Assembly: GCF_032118995.1 (NCBI RefSeq)
Contig: NC_092650.1
Location: 20,150,501-20,214,500, forward strand
DNA from: Asterias amurensis
Taxonomy: Eukaryota > Echinodermata > Asteroidea > Forcipulatida > Asteriidae
Reading direction: 5' to 3'
Length of the DNA: 64,000 nt
The translations under genes and the position numbers were made by a program. This document shows positions 56,701-64,000 of the stretch, in pieces. Position 1 is the stretch's first letter. The number at the start of each line of letters is the position of its first letter. The notes under the pieces are model-generated. The model was not told where the DNA came from. It ran no database searches and worked only from the letters and a program-made list of their open reading frames with translations.

Positions 56701-59700
56701 ACCGTGTCGTGATTGTAGATCTCAATGGCCTTTCTGATCCGTCTCGAGTGCCATGCCTAGATGGGATGAATTTAGCAGCACCCCAGTCTACTCGGTGCTC
56801 CATAATGTTGGAGTGCTTGATAACGGCTGACTGCTCATAATCTCCCCCATTCCGTGCGCTCGATGCTATTTGAGTCTAGTCTAGTAGGAATGTCACGCCC
56901 GATTTCATCCGACATCACCATTTTATTCTGCATTCACAGGTAATGCGGTAAACTTCTGCTCATTTGAAAGACCTTCTCGAACGAAAATGTCAAGTCGCTA
57001 ACTTTGCTGAATTTGACTTAAAATGTTTTCAATGAATATTAAGGAAATCGGTCATAATATGATTATAAACAGATTTAAATTGTGTAAAAAAATAATCATT
57101 TCGAATGCCCTTATCCAGCGCTTTTCTGAGAGATTTGCGAAAAGCCCAGTTACGTAATCACTCTTAAAACGTCATAGTTGGGAGCTCCAATTTGTAAAGC
57201 CGCTTTGTTGCAGCGTGGATATAAAGCAAAGCAAACTCCCAGACATGACTTGAGCGGCATTGTCCTTTGACGCGCGCCGTCAACGGCAGAAGTATTTTTA
57301 GTTGTGCAAAACCTTCAGGTTGGGGCCTGTTTTTTTAATCGATACTTACGAAAAATTCAGAAGTGTACACATATCAAAATTACATTAAAATTGTGAACAA
57401 GTGCATTATAAACAAGTTAAAATACCAATTCCGTTGAAAACATTCCGCTCATGTAGCTGTTGAAGAGAGCTCTGGGTTTAGAGTGGAAGAGGGTGATCAC
57501 TGCTTGCTGGAAGATACGCCTTGGTTGGTGTTTGGCTGTTGGCTAAACACGTACAATCCAGAACCAAGAAGGACTCTTATTGAACGAACACCTACATCAA
57601 AAAGAGGTGTTTCGTGCTCATATTGCACGATTACAAAATAATAACTATCTCCCCATTTGTTTTATTTTATAGCTTGCATTTGCATCGTTGAGAGCCGTCA
57701 GATGTCGTCTTACTACGGTCCAGTACCCGAGCCGGATCCCGGTCAGCCCTATAACAAATACCACTGGGTGAAATCAGCCATGGAGAAGCTTCGAACTGGG
57801 TGTCCATCGAAGCGGGTCACATCGGGGGAAATTGCCCATGCAGGAAGTATCGAAACAGAAACTACGAGCTCGGATGGGAATGGTGGAAGTGAAGGTACCA
57901 TTTTGGGTCGAAAGTACCCCGTGTTATAAGGCAGTTATGCATTCCCCTATGGAACACCGTGACCCGATGTGGGGCAGAGGGTGCTCTCACCCCTCCCCCC
58001 GCCAAAAAATAAAAAATAAAAATATCTATCCATTCTCTATCAAACCTTTTGGTTCTGGATAACGCTGACGATTAAAGGCAGTGGAATATTGGCAATTACT
58101 CAAAGGAGCATAAAACCTTAATTGGTAACAAGCAATGGGGAGCTGATGATATTATCAATTGTAAGAAACTGAGCTCCCTCTGAAGTAACGTAGTTTTCAT
58201 GAAAGAATTTATTTTCCGCGAATTTGATTTTAAGACCTCAGAACTTGATTTTGAGGTCTCGAAATCAAGCATCCGAAACCACACAACCTCGTGTGACAAG
58301 TTTTTTTGTTTCATCTCGCAACTTCGACGACCGAGTGAGTTCAATTTTTACAGGTTTGTTACTTTGTGCATATGTTGAGATACAACAAGTGTGAAGACTG
58401 GTCTTTGACAATTACCAAAGTGTCCAGTGTCTTTAAGACCACGCTTTTTGCCACTGATCTGTCCACGTACTCATCACGTTCTAGTATTTTATGGTCTGGT
58501 TTGGCTGTATGGCTTTCATCAAGTGCAAGTAATGCATTCATAGAATAGATGATAAGGTTTTTGGGCTTGCTGTTTCTTGCGTTCAAGGAACTTGATGGGG
58601 GTACAAATTAGAAAGATGAGATGGTAGCTTCTGGGATCATCCTTCGCCTAGTTAGGTTTAGGCAAATCGATCACTGTTGCCTTTCGCCAGATCTTTGGAA
58701 TCCACGCTCGATACATGATGACTCTCATGGTAGCCTTACGGATGGAATCCTTGGTCGCTACACTACATCATGCTCTAACATCGAGCCAATTTGTCCCAGT
58801 TTGTTTTTAAAGACTGTTTTTACTGGTTTAACATTGGTTGGCGCCACAAGAGCTGGATAAAGGGATTGGTGGGGTTGTTGTCCTTTCACGCACACCGCGG
58901 CCAATTCACCAACACCGACTCACGGGGCGGTGTGGATGAGTGGACTGAGTCAGGTGAGTTGCGATGCGGGCGCTGTCGGTGAATTGTCTGCGGTGTGCGT
59001 GAAAGGGAAACGAGAAACGTCTTGCACCAAGACTAGGTTGTGATCTAAGAAACTTGTCAGGAATGTATAGCACATGAGTTTGGTTCCCTAGTAGGCAGAT
59101 GAAGCAAAAACAGATCTGGCTTGGTGCCTGTATTCCAGCGTGCAGTGGTGGAAATTGTCTGAATCTTGATGATTTGAGAAGCTATGAATTTGTTACTATC
59201 ATTTATGAAATGTGTTGTAGTTCTAGTAGTACAAATCATCAAGAAGGTACAACTGTTACAAGCGATAATAAGTCTGCTTTAATATACAGAAGAACGACTT
59301 TTTTGTTTTGATGTGGACAAATTTCCATTCTATGTAAAATAAAGTTGTTGTGCACCTTACTTACGATGTCATTCAACTGAAACATGTTGAATTTAAAACC
59401 AAACCACGTTGGGTTTTTTGGCGGGATTGTGGATGAACAAAGCAGGAATCCTGGTTGGTTGGACATCCGGTTTAGCCTGGATCCGGTAGAATTAACCGGG
59501 GTTCCGGCTGGATTGCTCGCGATTCCATCAAAATCCAGCAGGGATTCCGCAAAAGTCCCGCTGGATGGAATCCTGCCAAGACGCTGGCAGAATCGCATCG
59601 AAATCCCGCCGGGATTCCCACCATCGCGTTGGTATACCGCAAAATCCTGCCAAACCTGTACGTTTTTCCCACCGGAATCCCGGTGAAATCTCGGTAATTT

Positions 59701-62700
59701 TTCTTTTGGGTTTTCAAAGTTTAAGAAACACATTTTCAAGAACTTCATGTTTGGACTTAATATTGATGTCTAGATTTTAGTGATGGGACGACAAATTTGA
59801 CCATGTGCCAAGTTTGACACTTTTAAGGAAAGTGCACAATATTTAACCTTTTTTGAGGGGCTAAGCCGCCAAACTTTAATGAAGAGAACTTGAAGAAAAA
59901 AAACATTATTCGTTTAGTCTGTAGAATAACGCTGCTAACCACCATAATTTTAAATTTATTTATAAGTGGGTCTTGAGTGCTACCACTACTTTCTTTGTTT
60001 TATCTATCAATCAATGCGTATGCCTGGGAACGCTTTTAAACAACATTTATAAAGAAACGGGCCTGTTAAAGGGAAGGTACACGTTCGGTAATTGTCAAAG
60101 ACCAGTCTTTTCACTTGGTGTATCCCAACGTAAACATAAAGTAACATGCCTGTGAAAAATTTAAGCTAAAATGGTTATCAAAGTTGCGAGAAAATGATGA
60201 GAGAAAACACCCTTGTTAGACAAATGTGTATGTTTTTCAGATAGGAATAAACGACTTTTAGCTAGAAGTATTTTATTATTTTAGTGAGATATTACCTCTT
60301 TCTCAAAATCTATGCTACTTCAGAGGGAGCCATTTCTCACAATGTTTTATACTATTAACAGCTCTCCAATGCTTGTTACCAAGTCAGTTTTTAAGTAAAT
60401 ATTTGTTTTGAGTAATTACCAAACGTGTACCTTCCCTTTAACTAACTGTTTCCTATATTGCTCCCAAGGCATATACCAACCCCTGGGCATGGGAAGTGGA
60501 GACGTCCCCGATGACAGCATTACATCTTCATCGTACCATTCAACATTGTTTACCAGCTATCCGCCGAAGCAGGCCCGTCTTAACTATTACGGTAAGTTCC
60601 TTCAGACATTAAAGGCAGTGGACACTATTGGTAATTTTCCACGAATTTGATTACGAGACCTCAGATTCAGAACTTGAGATCTCGAAATCAACCATTTAAA
60701 CGCACACAACTCCGAGTGACAAGGGTGTTTTTCCTATCATTATTATCTCGCAAGTTCGATGACCGATTGAGCTCAAATTTTCACAGGTTTGTTAATTTAT
60801 GCATATGTTGAGATACACCAACTGTGAAGGCTAGTCTTTGACAACTACCAATAATGTCCACTGTCTTTAAAAAAAATATCCAACAAGTTTGATAAAAAAA
60901 ATTAAAAAACATTTCAAAATTTACCCAGTCAGTTTCCCTTGTGGTTTATGATGATATCTGAAGAGAGAGAAAAAAAAAAAAACAGTACAATCGAGCCAGT
61001 GTTTTGTGTCCGTGCGGCAGCGCCATCAATGTGGCTTGTTTTTGTTCCCCTTACTTAATCTGCCCAGCTCTTTTCTATTGCATATAGATTCAAGTTGAAA
61101 TGAATCTTAACGGTCACGTCTTCTTAGTTGTGTGTTGTCACTAAAACCGAATTTACATTTTTTTAATTTTTTTTATTTAGCCATTTTTTTGTCTGTTTTG
61201 AAAATTTTTGATGCTATTTATTATGACCGGACTTAAGCGTTTGTGTTTTGCTCAGCAGAGTGTGGATTCGAGGCCCCGTTAATGACACTTGTATCTTTGA
61301 GCAAGATTCTTAACCATAGTGTCTTTTTCCTTTGGCTGGGAGTGCACGTAAACGAGTAAAGGGGTCGATTTCACAAAGAGTTAGGACAAGTACTAACTTT
61401 GGACTAGTCCTAGCAGATATCAAAAATATATGGCTAGTCCTAAGTTAGGACGAATTACTAAACTCGTCCTAACTCGAGATAGGACTAGTCTTAACTCTTT
61501 GTGAAATCCATCGGTCACCCCAACACTTATCGTGGAAGAGTAGTGGTTACCCCGCGGTTACGCTTCGCATATTAACGTTTTTGGGGGATAACAAGTGTTA
61601 GCCTTTGCCATATAAGCGGTACTTCGAAATAAAAAGTTTCTCAAAATTTAATTGCAACTAAAGCTGCTGTACTTTTTGTAATCCTAGTAATTTTCTTAGT
61701 GTTTACCAAAACGTAAACATTCGTCTTGTACACAAACACAATGCAATTTGTTCGCTTTAAAATATTTAGCCTATAAAATTCGCCTAATATTTATTATACA
61801 CATAATACTGACTTGCAATGAGTTACCGAATTATGCCAGTCAATATGTGTTTTAAAACACAGCTCGCTCAAAAATGTCAAATAAGAACAGAAATCTGGAA
61901 AAGAAAGGAAGTTTTGAAGTTGCTATTCACGGTTCAAGTCAAGAGTTGTAACCTGGCACTGTTTTCAAAGACTAGTGCCCGCTAGACTGTATTAAACATC
62001 CCACGTGACCGTGTTTCAGCCAACCAGAATACAGAAAAAGCAAGAGGTGTGTTATAAGCTATATTAGTTCATCCTATACGTGACCGTGTTTCAGCCAACC
62101 AGAATACAGAACAAGCAAGAGGTGTGTTAGAATTTAGGTTATGAAATGTTTCGACCTTGTTTTTTTTTTTTACGGCACAGTGTACAAGTTAGACTATTTT
62201 GGGAAACACCCTGAATCAATCCTTCCATAAAATGCATTTCTTCTGAATAGTAGTGCCATGGTGTGCAGGAGGGAACGACGGTTCTCCGTGGATTCAAGTT
62301 GACTTCAATGATAACTACGTGTACATCACAGGTCTGATCACAAAAGGATATATTGACACCATCGTACCCTACTACGTCATGACGTACACAGTTGCGTATC
62401 TTGATGGTCTATCCTTGATCGATGTAAAGGCACAAGATGGAACACCCCAAGAGGTAAAACAAAAATTAAAAATAGACCATGGTACGCCCTCCAAAAAAGT
62501 CTATGGGTGCGTACGTTTAGCTTCCCTGGGCCGACCCCGGTGTGTGGCGGTTTTTTTTCCAGGACTAACGTGTGCAGATAATTATCTACGTTCGCCCTCC
62601 AAAATTATCGATGGTGCGCCCTCCATCGGTGACTAATACAACAAATAGAATTGCAAATCAAGACTATAAAACAAGGTCAATTAAAATAATAAGATCATTG

Positions 62701-63541
62701 GCCCGATGATGAGTTACACAACTTAATCCTTCGTCAATTTGCTAAAAGCACACTCAAGACGCTTGAAGATTCTTTTCAACTAATTTTATTAATGTCCCTG
62801 CTGTTATTTAGAAAATTATACTACGTTTTAACGTTTGAAAAGAAACTTCTTCAAAACTCAAGGAAACAACAATTTGCATTCTTGCTTCAAGACACTGGGC
62901 ACTATTGGTAATTGTCAAAGACCAGTCTTCTCACTTGGTGTATCTCAAAATGTGCATAAAATAACAAACCTGTGAAAATTTAAGCTCAAAGGTTGTCGAA
63001 GTTGTGAGATAATAATGAAAGAAAAAACACAGATGCTTGATTGCGAGACCTCAAAATCTAATTCTGAGTTTGTCTGAGGTCTCGAAATCAAGTTCGTCGA
63101 AAGTACTTCTTTCTCAAAAACTACGTTACTTCAGAGGGAGCCGTTTCTCACAATATTTTATACTATCAAGAGCTCCCCATACTCGTTACCAAGTAAGGTT
63201 TTATGATAATTATTATTCTGAGTAATTACCAATAGTGTCCACTGCCTTTATTGTGGAACTTAAAGTCGGAGCCCCTAGCATTCTAGCACTTTATTGAGCA
63301 ATATTCTTCAATTGTTTTAAACGACTGCAAACTGATTTATTTGACAATGTAGGAATTAAATCGAGTAATTATATTGCTCTTTTGACAGTTCACCGGCAAT
63401 AGCGATGGGTATAGCCCTGTGACCGTCAAGTTCGACGAAGCTTTGTACTCGAGTGTCATACGTATTCTACCCACTTCATGGAAAGACATGAATAAAAACG
63501 AAAACTGTTGTATGTACTTTGAAGTACTGGGATATTGGTAA
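47747..63541 (+). CDS. Secreted discoidin (F5/8 type C) domain protein
   Basis: Five coding exons: 47747-47807, 57673-57894, 60469-60591, 62254-62453 and 63389-63541 (stop TAA 63539-63541). Phases agree and the product has 252 residues. Residues 1-25 are a hydrophobic signal peptide (FILVLTSCVVVLLT). Residues 26-94 are a low-complexity, Ser/Gly/Glu-rich linker of unknown role. Residues 96-252 form one F5/8C domain: PLGMGSGDVPDDSITSSSYH, ARLNYYG, WCAGGNDGSPWIQVDF, ITGLITKG, YTVAYLDG, YSPVTVKFDEALYSSVIRILP and CCMYFEVLG. Such domains bind carbohydrates or phospholipids at the cell surface or in matrix. The terminal cysteine pair that normally closes the fold is absent. The first intron is about 9.9 kb; its other introns are full of MITEs. 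Confidence 0.88.
48282..48540. mobile_element. TTAA MITE, family A, decayed
   Basis: Left end ATTAAAGGCACTGACCACTT, interior GAGACCTCAGCTTTGGTCTC palindrome and CTTTCATTATTCTCTCGCAA; the right end is not recognisable. Confidence 0.6.
48541..50554 (+). other. Discoidin intron 1, second part
   Basis: AT-rich. The only known piece is TTTTCTCGGTCAAAATTGGC at about 50398, a short relative of the palindromic cluster at 24800. No exon is supported. Confidence 0.4.
50555..50622. repeat. Family E fragment
   Basis: AGCACAAAATCGACCGTTAA plus CTATGAAATTGGGCCCTG; same truncated form as at 44133. Confidence 0.55.
50669..50900. mobile_element. Family E inverted-repeat element, intact
   Basis: Ends GGGGCCAATTTCATAGAGCT and AGCTCTATGAAATTGGGCC, each followed inward by GCTTAAGCA. 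The interior CTTATTTTACACATGTTACTTG and ACAATTGAGTGGACTCTTGG blocks match the copy at 6360 in inverse order. Confidence 0.8.
50903..50963. repeat. Near-perfect hairpin
   Basis: The arms 50903-50926 and 50940-50963 are 24 nt each, complementary except for one position that can form a G-U pair. The loop is 13 nt. It starts two bases after the family E element ends. Confidence 0.85.
50985..51090. repeat. Head-to-head tRNA-like halves
   Basis: On the minus strand GGTAGCTAGAGGCAGTTCGAATCC gives a tRNA 3'-half-like piece. Directly next to it on the plus strand GCGGTAGTTTAGTTGGTGAG...GGGTTCGAATCCC gives A-box- and B-box-like sequences. Pairing of the acceptor and anticodon stems is poor, so these look like SINE or tRNA-pseudogene pieces. 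Confidence 0.5.
51385..52140. repeat. Degenerate tandem repeat with an internal inversion
   Basis: Units of roughly 75-100 bp contain a GTAAGTCCAGCATTTTTAT / TTTGACCCAAATTTGATAAA theme. From 51385 to about 51600 they run in one orientation; from about 51650 to 52140 they run in the other (AATGCTGGACTTACC-like). Sequence identity between units is low. Confidence 0.45.
52580..52862 (+). repeat. Diverged tandem duplication
   Basis: The block 52580-52705 recurs at 52733-52862. Both start CACCTTGACAGTGAAT-like and share GCGTCGCGGTT, GAAACCATCCACC and TTTACACA-TGG. The period is about 153 bp. Confidence 0.75.
52864..54083. mobile_element. TTAA element, family D, 1.2 kb
   Basis: TTAA at 52864-52867 and 54080-54083. 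Terminal inverted repeats are AGTCACCTGGAAGTGGTATTTTTT on the left and the complement of AGGCACCTGGAAATAGGATT on the right. The interior is GC-richer than its surroundings. It holds an open frame at 53399-53725 (about 108 codons) without recognisable transposase motifs. Probably a non-autonomous piggyBac-type element. Confidence 0.75.
54325..54620 (+). repeat. Further copy of the AT-rich arm repeat
   Basis: TCTGTCAATTTCGGCAAATGAG..., AATGCTATTGAAAAGGGT, TTGAGGCGTGTGTTAAGTCA and GTTTGTGCAAT follow the same order as the plus arm at 25234-25560. Confidence 0.7.
54621..55500 (+). other. Discoidin intron 1, nothing recognised
   Basis: AT-rich, with short open frames on both strands. No exon or known repeat. 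Confidence 0.4.
55503..55605. mobile_element. Foldback element with CGCGCGA hairpin
   Basis: AAGGCCGGTTTATAGTCGGT...GGTCGCGCG pairs with CGACCATCGCGCGACCGACT...AACTCGGCCTT. The arms are about 40 nt and the stem is very GC-rich. The final ATAACTCGGCCTT is doubled. Confidence 0.75.
55629..55830 (+). repeat. 29-bp minisatellite, seven units
   Basis: Unit CAGTTGCACTGCGATCGTGG followed by CGTTATATC. Units 1 and 3-5 are identical; unit 2 is 28 bp with changes; units 6 and 7 have end changes. The frames running through it are repeat artefacts. Confidence 0.95.
56040..56270 (+). repeat. Decayed short-period repeat
   Basis: A loose theme GAAAGCGTATCTTGAGGAA recurs about nine times with 20-30 nt spacing. 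In one frame the right half reads AYLEES / TYLEER / VYIEEE / TYKKEE. Confidence 0.5.
56600..56850 (-). pseudogene. Retroelement remnant (Penelope-like GIY-YIG end?)
   Basis: On the minus strand, IIKHSNIMEHRVDWGAAKFI is followed, after a frameshift, by RRIRKAIEIYNHDTVPQDIM. The pattern H..ME H.VDW..AK then R.RI.KAIEI resembles the C-terminal endonuclease-adjacent part of Penelope-like and related retroelements. Only the 3' end is present. Family assignment is by eye. Confidence 0.4.
56851..57672 (+). other. End of discoidin intron 1
   Basis: No repeats or exons recognised. It runs to the acceptor TTTTATAG at 57665-57672. Confidence 0.4.
58072..58436. mobile_element. TTAA MITE, family A
   Basis: TTAA at both ends; left end AGGCAGTGGAATATTGGCAA shows a 3-base deletion. 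Internal palindrome GACCTCAGAACTTGATTTTGAGGTC at 58234-58258. Confidence 0.85.
58882..59006. repeat. Foldback element
   Basis: CCTTTCACGCACACCGCGGC...AATTCACC pairs with GGTGAATTGTCTGCGGTGTG...GTGAAAGG. The arms are about 35 nt and the centre is GC-rich. Confidence 0.75.
59450..59700. repeat. GGATTCC-rich block
   Basis: Inverted and direct GGATTCC / GGAATCC motifs recur about every 20-35 bp (CCAGCAGGGATTCCGC, GGATGGAATCCTGCC, GCCGGGATTCCC). It is GC-richer than its surroundings, so frames stay open on both strands. No product recognised. Confidence 0.4.
60066..60441. mobile_element. TTAA MITE, family B, abutting an exon
   Basis: TTAA at both ends; terminal AAAGGGAAGGTACACGTTCG and CAAACGTGTACCTTCCCTTT. 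AAAGTC/TAGCTAGAAGT palindrome inside. Its right end lies 27 bp before the exon at 60469, so sequence from or next to the MITE serves as the branch point/pyrimidine region. Confidence 0.9.
60609..60870. mobile_element. TTAA MITE, family A, directly after an exon
   Basis: TTAA at both ends; left terminal AGGCAGTGGACACTATTGG. It starts 17 bp after the donor of the exon at 60469-60591. The left-side interior is deleted. Confidence 0.9.
61247..61360 (+). repeat. SINE tail fragment
   Basis: GCTCAGCAGAGTGTGGATTC, GACACTTGTATCTTTGAGCAA and ACCATAGTGTC correspond to the 3' part of the SINE at 22616. Confidence 0.45.
61361..61514. mobile_element. Family F inverted-repeat element, intact
   Basis: GGTCGATTTCACAAAGAGTTAGGAC at the left pairs with GACTAGTCTTAACTCTTTGTGAAATCC at the right. 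The body is rich in GGACTAGTCCTA palindromes. Confidence 0.8.
62003..62129 (+). repeat. Recent 52-bp direct duplication
   Basis: Positions 62003-62054 recur at 62078-62129 with one or two differences (CGTGACCGTGTTTCAGCCAA...GAGGTGTGTTA), period 75. It lies 125 bp before the discoidin exon at 62254. Confidence 0.9.
62887..63252. mobile_element. TTAA MITE, family A
   Basis: Left end CAAGACACTGGGCACTATTGG (TTAA lost), right end CCAATAGTGTCCACTGCCTTTA. Internal GAGACCTCAAAATC...GAGGTCTCGAAATC palindrome. Confidence 0.8.
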
Positions 63542-63682
63542 TTTGAAGGACACGTGTTACTTTCGAGGAGCCGTTTCTCACAATGTTTTATACCGATAAC
63601 AGCTCTCCATAACTCGTAACCAAGTAAGTTTTTATCCTAACAATTATTTTGAGTAATTACCAATTGTGTCCACTGCCTTTAC
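63520..63682. mobile_element. Family A MITE remnant overlapping the discoidin stop codon
   Basis: From 63565 rightward the match is clear (GAGCCGTTTCTCACAATGTT...CAATTGTGTCCACTGCCTTTA). At the left, GTACTGGGATATTGGTAATT lines up with the family's left end (CACTATTGGTAATT). That left end lies inside the coding sequence: GGA TAT TGG TAA are the last codons. The middle is deleted. Confidence 0.65.
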
Positions 63683-64000
63683 TATTGGTAACAGCTTGTC
63701 ATGCGCGTTGCCATTGTGCGACGTCATCCCCGGGCACTATCTACTTGCCATGCGCTTTACGATTGTGGAACATTTTATAACAGCTGAAACATTAATACGT
63801 GAACAATAATGGACTGAGCTAGATCCATTATGTATCCTTCCGTCTGCTATTAATGAATCACAGATTCAGTCAGTTTTTGTGTTCATCAGAGTCAGTTTTT
63901 GTGCTCATAAAGTGCAGAAATTCAAATTTAACAAAGTTCATGAACAAAAATATCCAGAATGCATTTTATTTTAGTCGTCATTTCCTCTTGCTTCTATTTG
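63683..64000. other. 3' flank of the discoidin gene
   Basis: No poly(A) signal AATAAA seen; nothing recognised. Confidence 0.4.

Noticed and set aside
59239..59748. 169-codon minus-strand frame
   Set aside because: The GGATTCC-rich repeat block keeps several frames open on both strands; no recognisable protein.

Overview
The window is metazoan nuclear DNA, most likely from an echinoderm and probably a sea star. The genes are intron-rich with GT/AG borders and short internal exons. Single-copy animal genes (a p130Cas/BCAR1 orthologue and a SMIM13 orthologue) sit among many short non-autonomous transposons. The asteroid assignment rests mainly on the style of these repeats and is an inference.

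Layout: (i) 1-9.18 kb is upstream DNA with repeats and no gene I can support. (ii) 9.18-15.95 kb (+) holds a BCAR1/p130Cas gene with a TATA promoter and three coding exons joined in phase 0; its product is 870 residues. A broken 130-bp copy of its third exon lies 2 kb downstream. (iii) 23.1-24.26 kb (-) holds a two-exon SMIM13-like small membrane protein of 86 residues. (iv) 26.58-38.30 kb (+) holds a seven-exon gene for a 188-residue protein, tentatively a sperm/cilium microtubule inner protein of the TEPP/SPMIP8 type, with an RFX X-box-like site and a CRE upstream. (v) 38.27-42.97 kb (+) holds a three-coding-exon gene for a 781-residue fusion of a retrotransposon-type integrase with an OTU cysteine protease domain. 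Its first coding exon lies inside the last exon of gene iv, in another reading frame. (vi) 47.75-63.54 kb (+) holds a five-exon gene for a 252-residue secreted discoidin (F5/8 type C) protein, with a first intron of about 9.9 kb.

Introns and intergenic DNA are dominated by small elements with terminal inverted repeats. Several families (A, B, C, D below) are flanked by TTAA, which suggests piggyBac-type mobilisation. Others are a gene-rich-animal repeat ending in GGGCCCAATTTCAT (family E), a hAT-type element with an 8-bp target duplication, tRNA-derived SINE pieces, foldback elements and minisatellites.

The genes do not form an operon or a pathway. The closest thing to a new system is the overlap of genes iv and v: a ciliary-type gene whose terminal exon doubles as the start of a domesticated integrase-OTU gene. 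The integrase looks catalytically dead and the protease looks intact. The p130Cas N-terminal exon with three YxxM motifs, and the discoidin stop codon apparently supplied by a transposon end, are the other two points that most deserve checking.
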